A stretch of DNA of 42,860 nt from JBAZTO01 sp041661865. Its GTDB lineage: Bacteria > Planctomycetota > Phycisphaerae > SM23-33. The first letter of the stretch is position 1; each line of letters opens with the position of its first letter. The DNA is taken from positions 1-42,860 of the forward strand of contig JBAZTO010000037.1 of NCBI GenBank assembly GCA_041661865.1, given 5' to 3'. The notes under the pieces are model-generated. The model saw only the letters and a program-made list of their open reading frames with translations, searched no databases and was not told the origin of the DNA. The translations under genes were made by a program, and so were the position numbers. This document shows, piece after piece, positions 21,731 through 28,118 of this stretch.

Positions 21731-22217
21731 GACGGGCCTCCCATGACCGGTAGCGGGCCGCCGCGCACGGGCGGCAGTAGGACTTGAGGCCCACTGGGCG
21801 CGACCTGTCTTTCGCGAAACTGCCCTTGGGCAGAATCTGGTCGCAGTCGGGGCACCACTTCTCGTTGGACGCCACGCCGTAGAACGTGTCGCCTGGGTGC
21901 TGCGCGTGACGGGTATTGCAGGCCAAGCACAGGAGCCGGACGCCGCCGTCGCGGTCGTGCTGGAGAGTCGCTTGCGTTGACGCGCCCTCTGACCGCAGCC
22001 AGTTCATCCGGCGGCTACAACCGATGCAAACCATCGTCGCGGCCATGCCCTCAATCTCGGAACGGGTCGGGACAGTTTTGCCGTCTCGCTTGGCACGGCT
22101 CCGCATTGAGGAAATGCGGTAGTGCATGGCGCAGAGACGTATCCGCCCCTGCCTGATGTGGGCGCGGGCAGCGCACCAAGCGCACGCCGGCCCGCCGTCG
22201 TTGATCGTGTCAGCCAT
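21717..22217 (-). CDS. Multi-zinc-finger early protein
   Basis: A 166-aa protein with four Cys/His clusters: CAWC...CAMH near the N-terminus (about 12-31), CIGC (64-67) with C-L-A-C (97-100) around an H-D-R-D loop, and C-P-D-C (121-124) with C-R-P-C (147-150). The C-terminal part (LPKGSFAKDRSRPVGLKSYC) matches the zinc-ribbon type found beside HNH nucleases and in phage DNA-binding proteins. No intact HNH catalytic His-Asn-His set is seen. Nucleic-acid binding is inferred. Confidence 0.6.
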   Translation of the reverse strand: MADTINDGGPACAWCAARAHIRQGRIRLCAMHYRISSMRSRAKRDGKTVPTRSEIEGMAATMVCIGCSRRMNWLRSEGASTQATLQHDRDGGVRLLCLACNTRHAQHPGDTFYGVASNEKWCPDCDQILPKGSFAKDRSRPVGLKSYCRPCAAARYRSWEARHAAA

Positions 22218-22222
22218 GGGGG

Positions 22223-22714
22223 TTACTCCGCTGCGGCCGGCACATCGATGTATTCGCGCTTTGGCGTGTACGGAAACGTCACCGGCACGCGGCTGTCACC
22301 GTTGGTGAAGCAAGCGCCGTCCGGCTCGCGGAAGATTCGGCCGTCAATGTCGTAGGCGCCGTCAGCCGTCTTGAATACATGGGAGCAGCGGCGGTTCTGG
22401 AACTGCCCCGGCTCGTATTCTACCCACTCGCTGTCGTCGCCAGTCAGTGGCGTTAGGGGCTCGAATGCAGCCACCTTCTTGAACGCCGCAATGGCCAAGC
22501 CGGCGCTATAGCCGCTGTGCCCCTCGTCAGAAAACTGGCGAACCATGTTGAGGACCGCCGGCCCCATCATCCCGCCGTAGTCGCTGTCAGCATCGAATAG
22601 CCCAGCGCGCCGCAGCTCTTCCTCGGCGTGGCGGACCAGATTGCAGGCAGGCTGGATGCGGGTCAGAGAAACTGCGAACTCGTATCCGAAAAGATTGATT
22701 TTCATCTTCCTCAC
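22223..22714 (-). CDS. Early protein of unknown function
   Basis: A 163-aa protein; GTG 22714 (overlapping the upstream stop) or ATG 22705 could be the start. It has an N-terminal KINLFGYEFAVSLTRIQPA, a helical middle (LVRHAEEELRRAGLFD), and a beta-rich C-terminus with KTADGAYDIDGRIFREP. No signal or catalytic motif. No family is recognised. Confidence 0.55.
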   Translation of the reverse strand: MRKMKINLFGYEFAVSLTRIQPACNLVRHAEEELRRAGLFDADSDYGGMMGPAVLNMVRQFSDEGHSGYSAGLAIAAFKKVAAFEPLTPLTGDDSEWVEYEPGQFQNRRCSHVFKTADGAYDIDGRIFREPDGACFTNGDSRVPVTFPYTPKREYIDVPAAAE

Positions 22715-23040
22715 TCCGCTGCGTGCCGCGCATCGCGGCGCTGGTCGTTGACGTGGTCGCCGTAGGAATTGGCCGCGTCGTCGTCGGCCTCGGCCTCGGC
22801 GCGCTCAAGCCCCTGCATTTGGCCGAACAGCTTCTCGCCGATCTGCTCCGCGACGTACTCCTGCAGGTCGCGCACGGCAGCAGGCTCAAGCCCATCCGGG
22901 GCCACGTCTCGCGTTGCCGTCGCTACAGCCCATGCGGCTTCGTTGATGAAGCTCTTGAGCGCGGCCAGCTTGTCGGTGGCGTCGTCGCGGTACTTGTCGG
23001 CGAGGGTGCGGAGGGTGGATTGCAGGATGGTGGGTTCCAT
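22711..23040 (-). CDS. Acidic helical early protein
   Basis: A 109-aa, strongly helical and acidic protein (ILQSTLRTLADKYRDDATDK, later ERAEAEADDDAANSYGDH). It is adjacent to a small winged-helix-like gene. The negative charge distribution is consistent with a DNA-mimic or protein-binding role, but this is not supported beyond composition. Confidence 0.5.
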   Translation of the reverse strand: MEPTILQSTLRTLADKYRDDATDKLAALKSFINEAAWAVATATRDVAPDGLEPAAVRDLQEYVAEQIGEKLFGQMQGLERAEAEADDDAANSYGDHVNDQRRDARHAAE

Positions 23041-23265
23041 CTACTTGCCCTCCGCCTTGGCGATGGCGGAGCGGCCCGCGTCAGTCAGTTCGCAGGTCTG
23101 CTCGCCAATGACGCCCTTTGGCCACTTGGCGAAACCCTGCGAGACAAGGCGGCCGACGACGGAGCCGCTTGCCCCGAACGTGCGCCAAGCCGCCGTGCCG
23201 GCGTTGTGCATGTGCACCTTGCCGTCGCCGATCAGCTTTAGCGTCTCGATTTGAAGCGGCGTCAT
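23041..23265 (-). CDS. Small winged-helix-like protein
   Basis: A 74-aa protein that has the look of a winged helix: TPLQIETLKLIGDGKVHM, then a helix (GSVVGRLVSQGFAKW), a wing-like turn and ELTDAGRSAIAKAEG. The ending 'LTDAGRxA' recurs in MarR/ArsR-like and phage regulators. It could be an early regulator; the DNA-binding role is inferred. Confidence 0.5.
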   Translation of the reverse strand: MTPLQIETLKLIGDGKVHMHNAGTAAWRTFGASGSVVGRLVSQGFAKWPKGVIGEQTCELTDAGRSAIAKAEGK

Positions 23266-23516
23266 GACCGGCCATCCGCCTTGGCGATGGCGGCCAGCAG
23301 CGACTTAGCCGCCCGCCGGATGCCGGGGGCCATGTCGGGGCCGTCCGGGTGGGCGTAGTAGCGTGCGTCGTCCAGCAGCTCGGGCAGCGCGGGGTCGTCT
23401 CGCCGAATGCAGTAGGCCCACGTGGTCTCTTGCACGACACGCGGCGTCGGTAGGTCGCGCTCGCGATGGTCGGTGATGAAACCCTTTGGAACGCAGTAGG
23501 TGTTGCTGGTCTGCAT
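23262..23516 (-). CDS. First gene of the leftward early operon
   Basis: An 84-aa protein from ATG 23516, with GAGAGA 4-6 nt upstream. It starts QTSNTYCVPKGFITDHRER and ends in a basic helix (GIRRAAKSLLAAIAKADG). It is transcribed from the repressor-controlled leftward promoter only 28 bp upstream. No family is recognised; its position matches the first early gene in lambda-like left operons. Confidence 0.6.
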   Translation of the reverse strand: MQTSNTYCVPKGFITDHRERDLPTPRVVQETTWAYCIRRDDPALPELLDDARYYAHPDGPDMAPGIRRAAKSLLAAIAKADGRS

Positions 23517-23544
23517 CGCGTCTCTCCATTGGTTCGATGGAGAG

Positions 23545-23573
23545 AGCATAGGACAAAACGTCCAATGCTGCAA
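23545..23573 (-). promoter_or_regulatory. Leftward early promoter (PL-like)
   Basis: On the - strand: -35 TTGCAG (23573-23568), a 17-nt spacer and -10 TATGCT (23550-23545). The spacer is filled by an operator-like palindrome. The start of the first leftward gene (23516) lies about 28 bp downstream. The -35 is weak (3 of 6 consensus bases), the -10 fair. Confidence 0.6.
23550..23564. promoter_or_regulatory. Operator OL1 (imperfect)
   Basis: AGGACAAAACGTCCA: one intact half-site (CGTCCA) and one with two changes relative to TGGACGnnnCGTCCA. It lies inside the -35/-10 spacer of the leftward promoter, where repressor binding would block RNA polymerase. Confidence 0.6.
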
Positions 23574-23581
23574 GCGGGAAA

Positions 23582-23596
23582 TGGACGTTACGTCCA
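23582..23596. promoter_or_regulatory. Operator OL2 (perfect palindrome)
   Basis: TGGACGTTACGTCCA, a perfect 6-bp inverted repeat with a 3-nt centre, upstream of the -35 of the leftward promoter. The same half-sites recur in OL1 and OR. Centre-to-centre spacing to OL1 is 32 bp, about three helical turns, suiting cooperative binding. Confidence 0.7.
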
Positions 23597-23681
23597 ATTC
23601 TTTTCCGCGTGTGATTTGCCCCGTAATCCCAACTACTTAGTGCGGAATAACGCGCGGGCCAGGAACGGCGACGGAACGATT

Positions 23682-23990
23682 TCAGGTTGCGAGTGGCCCG
23701 CCGTTCGCGACGGCGACGCGGCTTTGGCGCCCGGTCAACAGCCAGTCAAGCGTGACGTTGTAGACAAGGGCTATCCGAGGCAGCAGCCACAGGGGCGGGT
23801 TACGGCCGCCTACGACCTTCTCCCACTTGCGGTATGCTTCGACGCCGACAACCAGAGCTTCCGCCGCAGTCTCCGCTGTCCAGCCGCGCGCCTGGCGCAG
23901 GCCCCGCAGCCGAGCGCGAATGCCGGCTTCGATAGCCGAGGCATTCGGGTCGCCGGCTGGCTTGGCTTTGGGCTTCTGTTTCTTGACCAT
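23682..23990 (-). CDS. XRE-family phage repressor (CI-like)
   Basis: A 102-aa protein from ATG 23990 (an upstream ATG 24020 would add 10 residues). The helix-turn-helix domain spans the middle: RLRGLRQARGWTAETAAEAL, then VEAYRKWEK and a final hydrophobic helix with VTLDWLLTG, which is the classic XRE layout. No C-terminal protease domain, so it is not cleaved like lambda CI. It lies between two outward-facing promoters carrying the same operators, so it most likely represses both early operons. Confidence 0.75.
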   Translation of the reverse strand: MVKKQKPKAKPAGDPNASAIEAGIRARLRGLRQARGWTAETAAEALVVGVEAYRKWEKVVGGRNPPLWLLPRIALVYNVTLDWLLTGRQSRVAVANGGPLAT

Positions 23991-24065
23991 GCGCCATTTT
24001 GGCCTGCGCGACCATTCCATTCATGGTGCAGTTTGGCCAGCCTTCACCGGCTCCAGACTGCCGGC

Positions 24066-24095
24066 TTGACAACTGGACGAAACGTCCAATAGACT
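24066..24095 (+). promoter_or_regulatory. Rightward early promoter (PR-like)
   Basis: A consensus -35 TTGACA (24066-24071), an 18-nt spacer and -10 TAGACT (24090-24095). The operator OR sits in the spacer. Transcription should start about 24102, immediately at the ATG of the Cro-like gene (24103), so that message would be leaderless or nearly so. Confidence 0.75.
24074..24088. promoter_or_regulatory. Operator OR (perfect palindrome)
   Basis: TGGACGAAACGTCCA, a perfect inverted repeat identical in both half-sites to OL2, lying entirely between the -35 and -10 of the rightward promoter. Only this single copy is seen on the rightward side. Confidence 0.7.
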
Positions 24096-24102
24096 GGGAC
24101 CC

Positions 24103-24318
24103 ATGAAACCCGAAATCGACACCCTCGCCGCCGCCCTCGGTGTCCAGGAATGGGCACGCAGAAAGTGGCGGCAGCGCGGATGGGTCCCCCACCGCTGGCG
24201 GCTGGCTCTGATCGGGGCGGCGACCGAGCGCGGCCTCGATGTGAGTGAAGCCGATATGGACTGGCGCGCCAATCCCGCCACCCGCAAGCCCGCGCGCTCC
24301 GGCGCAGAGGCGGCCTAA
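24103..24318 (+). CDS. Cro-like small DNA-binding protein
   Basis: A 71-aa protein and first gene of the rightward operon. A helix-turn-helix-like stretch is visible (DTLAAALGVQEWARRKWRQR), followed by VPHRWRLALIGAATERGLDV, as in YdaS/Cro-type regulators in which a short protein opposes the divergent repressor. Its ATG lies only about 8 nt after the -10, and the ribosome site is weak, suggesting leaderless initiation. Role inferred from size, motif and location. Confidence 0.65.
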   Translation: MKPEIDTLAAALGVQEWARRKWRQRGWVPHRWRLALIGAATERGLDVSEADMDWRANPATRKPARSGAEAA

Positions 24319-24494
24319 TGATCCCCCCGGCCGCGCTGTCCCTCCCTGCGAGCGCGGTCAACTCGCGCGCGGCTGGCTGCCTTCACGGCGCTGGCCGCGC
24401 GCTCTTTCCTGATCGTCGCCAAGCGGGCTGCAACCCGCCGCGCGACTGTACCGATCCGAACCATCCTCTGAGTGCGCTTCGCAATCTCGCTCAT
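24315..24494 (-). CDS. Arg-rich small protein antisense to the early operon (tentative)
   Basis: The 205-bp gap 24319-24523 has no convincing + strand gene. On the - strand an in-frame ATG at 24494 begins a 59-aa basic, helical protein (SEIAKRTQRMVRIGTVARRV, later AASRARVDRARREGQ), running to a TAG at 24315. It has only a weak ribosome site (GCAGG). Composition is peptide-like but Arg-rich frames arise by chance in GC-rich DNA. Confidence 0.25.
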   Translation of the reverse strand: MSEIAKRTQRMVRIGTVARRVAARLATIRKERAASAVKAASRARVDRARREGQRGRGDH

Positions 24495-24523
24495 GCCTGC
24501 AACCTGCATGAGGAGAGCCGTCC

Positions 24524-24889
24524 ATGTCGTTCGCCCAGAAGCCCCGAAAGTTTGGCCCCGCCCGCCCAACATCATCGGACAATCACATGAGCGCCGTCGA
24601 GATTACGACCAGCACCTACACGTCCACGATGAGCAGCGTCCTGCGCCGCGTGTTCGACGGGTGCGCGAAGAAGGTCGCCAACTTCGCCGGCTGCAATGTC
24701 GAGACGGCGAAGAACTGGCTTGAGGGTCGCAACGCGCCCAACGGCGCCCTCCTGATCCGCATGATCCGCGAGTCTGACGACGTACTGGCCGCTGTCCTGG
24801 AGCTGGCAGAGCGGCCCAAGGAAGCCAAGAAGGTCCGCGCCACTGCGGTCCTGCGCCAGCTCGAAGCCATCTTGGGAGATGAGGAATGA
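24524..24889 (+). CDS. Helix-turn-helix early regulator (CII-like position)
   Basis: A 121-aa protein; ATG 24524 has AGGAG 9 nt upstream, which is better than the internal ATG 24588. Residues about 40-75 hold an HTH-like pattern (FDGCAKKVANFAGCNVETAK, then NWLEGRNAPNGALLIRMIR), with a basic and helical C-terminus. Its place right after a Cro-like gene matches the CII-type activator slot of lambdoid operons, but the sequence does not identify a CII family member. DNA binding is inferred. Confidence 0.6.
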   Translation: MSFAQKPRKFGPARPTSSDNHMSAVEITTSTYTSTMSSVLRRVFDGCAKKVANFAGCNVETAKNWLEGRNAPNGALLIRMIRESDDVLAAVLELAERPKEAKKVRATAVLRQLEAILGDEE

Positions 24890-25047
24890 ACGAGTATCTC
24901 CGCAACGTCGCGCTGGTGCTCGCAATTGTCCTCGGGACTGTTGCGACCGTCGCTGTGTCGGTGCTGCTGGGCTGGCTGTTCGGCCCTTGGGTCGGCGTCG
25001 CGGCATTCCCCGTGGCTCTGTCGTTCTTTTGGGCTGCGGCCCTGTGA
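24886..25047 (+). CDS. Two-helix small membrane protein
   Basis: A 53-aa protein that starts at the ATG overlapping the HTH gene stop (ATGA). Two hydrophobic stretches: VALVLAIVLGTVATVAVSVL and GVAAFPVALSFFWAAAL. It is co-translated with neighbours. Possible roles are membrane-targeted host takeover or superinfection exclusion; nothing specific is visible. Confidence 0.65.
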   Translation: MNEYLRNVALVLAIVLGTVATVAVSVLLGWLFGPWVGVAAFPVALSFFWAAAL

Positions 25048-25217
25048 CCCTTCGCGCTGCTGGCGGCAGCTTCCTCCTCCAATGGCACGCATGGCGCGGC
25101 TTCGGCCGTGACCGTGGCCTGTTCTGGTTCGAGTACCGGGCAGGCTTCATCACGCTGGCAATGAGCAGGGGCTTCGTAACCGACACGATCCGCAAGCTGC
25201 TGGACAAGCTGCCATGA
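25044..25217 (+). CDS. Small protein of unknown function
   Basis: A 57-aa protein from GTG 25044, overlapping the previous stop (GTGA). It is aromatic and basic (LQWHAWRGFGRDRGLFWFEY, then DTIRKLLDKLP). It resembles the short 'host-facing' proteins found in lambda-like early operons. It is probably real because of the overlap pattern on both sides. Confidence 0.55.
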   Translation: MTLRAAGGSFLLQWHAWRGFGRDRGLFWFEYRAGFITLAMSRGFVTDTIRKLLDKLP

Positions 25218-25363
25218 TCTGGGTCGCCCTCGCTGCCGTCGTGCTGCTGCTGGTCGTGCTGGCCTATGCCCATGCAAGGGACATTCGCCGCGACATGGAG
25301 GCCGCAGACGCCGCCTCTGGCATGGACGACTTCAGCGCACCAGAGGGAGGGCGGAGGCATTGA
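25214..25363 (+). CDS. Single-pass small membrane protein
   Basis: A 49-aa protein whose ATG overlaps the upstream stop (ATGA). One N-terminal membrane helix (VALAAVVLLLVVLAYAHA) is followed by a charged tail (RDIRRDMEAADAASGMDD). Third in a row of short early membrane or aromatic proteins. Confidence 0.6.
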   Translation: MIWVALAAVVLLLVVLAYAHARDIRRDMEAADAASGMDDFSAPEGGRRH

Positions 25364-25815
25364 AGACCCTCGCCCCCGCCGCCAACAAGTTCCATGCCGG
25401 CAACGGCGACGACGGCAAGCACTACTGGCTGACACCGCCGGAGTTGCTGGCGTCGCTCGACGCGGAGTTCGCTTTTGACTTCGACCCGTGCCCGTTCCCG
25501 CTGCCAGAGGGCTTCGACGGCCTTACCTGTGAGTGGGGCCAATCGAGCTACGTCAACCCGCCCTTTGGATCCATCATGCACGAGGGCAAGAAGAAGGGGC
25601 CGACCGCATGGGTACGAAAGGCGCTGGCCGAGCGAGATAAGGGCAAGCGCGTTGTCCTGGTCTACCCAATCGACAAGTGGGTGCTGATGCTTCTGCAGGC
25701 CGGCGCGCAGGTCCGCAATCTTGGCGACGTGCGGTGGCTGGCAACCGAGGACAACCAGCCCGGCAAGGGCACCGGGCGGCACATTGCGTGCTTCGTGCTG
25801 GAGCCGCCGCGATGA
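25360..25815 (+). CDS. Phage N6-adenine methyltransferase (Dam-like)
   Basis: A 151-aa protein from TTG 25360, which overlaps the previous stop and has GGAGGGCGGAGG upstream. It matches the phage Dam-type family: W-L-T-P-P-E-L near the N-terminus, FDFDPCPF and the catalytic-type NPPFG motif (about residue 66-70). Such enzymes transfer a methyl group from S-adenosylmethionine to adenine in DNA. No cognate nuclease is seen; protection from host restriction or marking of replicated DNA is likely. Confidence 0.75.
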   Translation: MKTLAPAANKFHAGNGDDGKHYWLTPPELLASLDAEFAFDFDPCPFPLPEGFDGLTCEWGQSSYVNPPFGSIMHEGKKKGPTAWVRKALAERDKGKRVVLVYPIDKWVLMLLQAGAQVRNLGDVRWLATEDNQPGKGTGRHIACFVLEPPR

Positions 25816-26165
25816 CCCGCCGCAACTTCACCCCCGCCACCCGCAAGGCAGCCTATGAGCGCGCCCAGGGCCGTTGCCAGGGCTGCGGCTGCGATCTGAC
25901 CGGCAAGCGGTGGGACTGCGATCACGTCATCCCTGACTGGCTTGGTGGCCGTCCTGTGCTGGAGAACGCTGAAGTTCTCTGCGCCGGCAATCGCGCGACC
26001 TGCCACGGCAAGAAGACGGCGCAGGACGTGAAGCGGATTGCCAAGACGAAGCGCCAGCAGAAGTTCCATCTGACCGGCCGCAGCAGAGCCCGCAAGGGCA
26101 AGCCAATGCAGGGCAGGGGGTTTCAGGGCTGGCGGAAGTTCAACGGCGACGTGGTGAGGCCCTAA
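25812..26165 (+). CDS. HNH endonuclease
   Basis: A 117-aa protein from ATG 25812. The HNH pattern is clear: C-Q-G-C-G (zinc pair), D-C-D-H (catalytic His), N-A-E-V-L-C (Asn), then C-H-G-K-K (second Cys and His). The last 40 residues are basic (RSRARKGKPMQGRGFQG). Phage HNH proteins cut or nick DNA; this one lies in the replication operon, next to a RusA-type resolvase, suggesting a role in replication or recombination rather than homing. Confidence 0.8.
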   Translation: MTRRNFTPATRKAAYERAQGRCQGCGCDLTGKRWDCDHVIPDWLGGRPVLENAEVLCAGNRATCHGKKTAQDVKRIAKTKRQQKFHLTGRSRARKGKPMQGRGFQGWRKFNGDVVRP

Positions 26166-26629
26166 TGGACCGCTGTGCCTTCACAGTGCCCGGGAATCCG
26201 GTCGGCAAGGGCCGCCCCCGCATCACTACGCGCGGCGGCAAGCCCCGCAGCTACACGCCTGCCAAGACGCGCTCCTATGAGGCCACGGTGGCGAAGTGGG
26301 CCAAGGCGGCCATGCGGGGCCACCCGCCGTTTCAGGGCGCCTGCACGCTGTCTGTGGTGGCCTACATGCCGATCGCCACCAGCTGGTCGGCCAAGAAGCG
26401 CGCGGCTGCCCTGGCGGGCGAGCTGTTGCCCACGGTGAAGCCCGATGCTGACAACGCCATCAAAGCGATCTGCGACGCCATCAACGGCATTGTCTGGCAC
26501 GACGACGTGCAGGTGATCGATGGCCGTGTGGTGAAGCTCTACTCCGGCAACCCGAGGGTAGAGGTATCTGTCGTTCACCTTGAGGCCGGTGAGCGTGGGG
26601 TCAAGTACATCGCACCGGAGGCCGCATGA
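26165..26629 (+). CDS. rusA: RusA-type Holliday junction resolvase
   Basis: A 154-aa protein sharing its first A with the preceding stop. The RusA family features are present: the N-terminal G-N-P-V-G-K-G-R-P-R, the acidic K-P-D-A-D-N followed by a helix, and D-A-I-N-G-I-V-W-H-D-D-V-Q-V that carries the metal-binding acids. RusA cuts four-way junctions at the end of recombination or replication. Length fits the family. Its place just before the initiator and helicase genes matches lambdoid replication regions. Confidence 0.85.
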   Translation: MDRCAFTVPGNPVGKGRPRITTRGGKPRSYTPAKTRSYEATVAKWAKAAMRGHPPFQGACTLSVVAYMPIATSWSAKKRAAALAGELLPTVKPDADNAIKAICDAINGIVWHDDVQVIDGRVVKLYSGNPRVEVSVVHLEAGERGVKYIAPEAA

Positions 26630-26913
26630 CCGACTGGCCCCGCGTGCGCGAGCTGGCAGCCCTCGGCCTCTACGCCGCAGACATTGCCCGCGCCATCGAC
26701 TGGCACAGCGACGCAAGCAACCTCAAGACGGCCGCCCGCCGCAGGGGCATCGCCATCCTGAACATGACGACTTCGGAGCGCGCCCGCCGCGCCGGCAAGA
26801 TCGGCGGCCGGAAGCCCAAGCGCAAGGCCAAGCCGACCGATCCAGGCATCACCCCACCCGCGCCCAAGAGCGTCATGGGCGCCATCCGAGAGCTGCTGGA
26901 GGCGAACCCGTGA
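26626..26913 (+). CDS. Helix-turn-helix protein with basic tail
   Basis: A 95-aa protein overlapping the resolvase stop. Residues 4-40 resemble a homeodomain/resolvase-type HTH (VRELAALGLYAADIARAI, then SNLKTAARRRG), followed by a Lys/Arg-rich linker (GGRKPKRKAKPTDPG) and a final short helix. DNA binding is likely; target unknown. It is part of the replication operon. Confidence 0.6.
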   Translation: MTDWPRVRELAALGLYAADIARAIDWHSDASNLKTAARRRGIAILNMTTSERARRAGKIGGRKPKRKAKPTDPGITPPAPKSVMGAIRELLEANP

Positions 26914-27119
26914 AGCCCGAGACTGACGACGTGTGGACGGAGCAACGCTGGTATTGGCGCAACCGTGATCTGCCCGCGCTGGCGGGTGATGTAGGCAAGG
27001 TCGTGCTGGCGAAGACCGCCGAGAAGATGGAACGGCGCGCGGCGCTGGACGCCATAACCACCGAGAGTGAGCGCCTCGGGCTGTACGGCAGGCGCTGGTC
27101 GGTCGAAGACGAGGGGTGA
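26910..27119 (+). CDS. Small protein of unknown function
   Basis: A 69-aa protein from GTG 26910 (overlap GTGA). It starts with an acidic/aromatic stretch (ETDDVWTEQRWYWRNRDL), then a helix (AEKMERRAALDAITTESERL). Lies directly before the initiator gene. No family is recognised. Confidence 0.55.
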   Translation: MKPETDDVWTEQRWYWRNRDLPALAGDVGKVVLAKTAEKMERRAALDAITTESERLGLYGRRWSVEDEG

Positions 27120-27123
27120 AAGC

Positions 27124-27855
27124 ATGAGCAAGGCCAAGCGCCCTTGGATGAAGTGGTATCCCGCTGACTGGCGCAGCGACCCCAGCCTGCGGATGTGCGG
27201 CTTTGCCGCGCGCGGCCTTTGGGCCGATTTGCTGGCCCTGATGCACGAGGCCGAGCCCTACGGCTGCCTGCTGGTCAACGGCAAGCCGCCGTCGCCCGCC
27301 CAGCTCGCCGCCATGCTGGGGGGCACCGCTCGCCAGGTCGAAACCCTAATGGCCGAGCTTGAGGCCGCCGGGGTGTTCAGCCGCGACGACGAGGGGGTAG
27401 TTTACTCGCGCCGCATGGTGCGCGATCAGGCGGCATCCCTAGAAGGCCGCGAGTGGGTCGAGAAGCGTTGGGCTAATAGGGGGCCTACAGGGGGCCCTAA
27501 TAGGGACCCTAATAGGGGGGGTACGCTTCCCCCTATTACTCAGAAGCCAGAAGCTAGAAGTAAGATAGAAAACCAAGATGCACCCGCGCCTAACGGCGCG
27601 CCCTCGGTCCTGACGTTCAAGTCGCCCGAGGCGAGGTTCTTCGACCGTGGCAAGGAAGTCCTAGGCCGAGCCTCTGGCGGGCTCCTGACCAGACTCCTCC
27701 GTCACCACGGCGACAACGTCCCGCTTGCGGTGGCGAGCGTCGAGGTCGCCAGCACCAAGTCCGACCCCCGGGAATACATCGGCGCGATCATCGCCAGGCA
27801 CGGCGACGGCGAAACCAGACCGGATGGGTTGCGGCCGGGGAGGGATGTGTTTTGA
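27124..27855 (+). CDS. Replication initiator-like protein
   Basis: A 243-aa protein from ATG 27124. The N-terminus (RPWMKWYPADWRSDPSLRM) is typical of a phage replication-protein family with a YPADW motif (DUF1376/O-like), followed by a winged-helix-like segment (LAAMLGGTARQVETLMAELE). The middle carries the repeated N-R-x-P/G-G-P residues coded by four 12-bp iterons and a Pro/Gln linker; the C-terminus includes VASVEVASTKSDPREYIGAI, like the helicase-loading end of lambda O-type proteins. It probably binds its own iterons and recruits the helicase encoded just downstream. Confidence 0.65.
   Translation: MSKAKRPWMKWYPADWRSDPSLRMCGFAARGLWADLLALMHEAEPYGCLLVNGKPPSPAQLAAMLGGTARQVETLMAELEAAGVFSRDDEGVVYSRRMVRDQAASLEGREWVEKRWANRGPTGGPNRDPNRGGTLPPITQKPEARSKIENQDAPAPNGAPSVLTFKSPEARFFDRGKEVLGRASGGLLTRLLRHHGDNVPLAVASVEVASTKSDPREYIGAIIARHGDGETRPDGLRPGRDVF
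27473..27538. other. Candidate replication origin: four 12-bp iterons plus inverted half
   Basis: Inside the initiator gene, units starting CTAATAGGG stand at 27473, 27497 and 27509, with a degenerate copy (CTACAGGGG) at 27485, giving exact 12-bp spacing. An inverted half-copy (CCCTATTA) lies at 27531-27538. The next about 40 bp (27540-27580) are purine-rich and unusually AT-rich for this genome (for example AGTAAGATAGAAAACC), as expected for an unwinding element. The layout matches lambda, where ori lies within gene O. Confidence 0.65.
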
Positions 27856-28118
27856 CCACCGGCCCGCCGCCAACAGCGCCCGGCGACTATCGCCGCCCGT
27901 GCCCCGAGTGCAGCCCCCAGCGGAAGAAAAAGTATGACCCCTGCCTCAGCCTCACACGATTCCCGGATGGTTCCTGGTCGGGCTACTGCTGGCACTGTGG
28001 CTGGCGTGGCGGCGGCTTCGCTGACGGCGAACGCCCGCGCGTTCCTCAAGCAGCGCGGCCTCAGCGAATCGATCTTGGGTCAGATGCCCGTCGCCTTCGG
28101 TACGGATCGAGGGCGTGA
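27852..28118 (+). CDS. Primase zinc-ribbon domain (first part of a split gp4-like gene)
   Basis: An 88-aa frame from TTG 27852 that overlaps the initiator stop (TTGA) and has GGGGAGGG upstream. It has the four-cysteine ribbon of primases: Cys17, Cys20 (C-P-E-C) and Cys46, Cys49 (C-W-H-C-G-W). In T7 gp4-type proteins this ribbon is followed in the same chain by Toprim and helicase domains, but here they lie in the +1 frame (27934-29454). Beyond about residue 55 this frame is a shadow. It may be a separate short protein or the N-terminus of a recoded fusion. Confidence 0.65.
   Translation: MTTGPPPTAPGDYRRPCPECSPQRKKKYDPCLSLTRFPDGSWSGYCWHCGWRGGGFADGERPRVPQAARPQRIDLGSDARRLRYGSRA

Noticed and set aside
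24318..24590. A + strand frame of 90 codons just after the Cro-like gene.
   Set aside because: Composition is Pro/Cys/Arg-rich without a ribosome site, and it overlaps the well-supported gene at 24524; it looks like a shadow.
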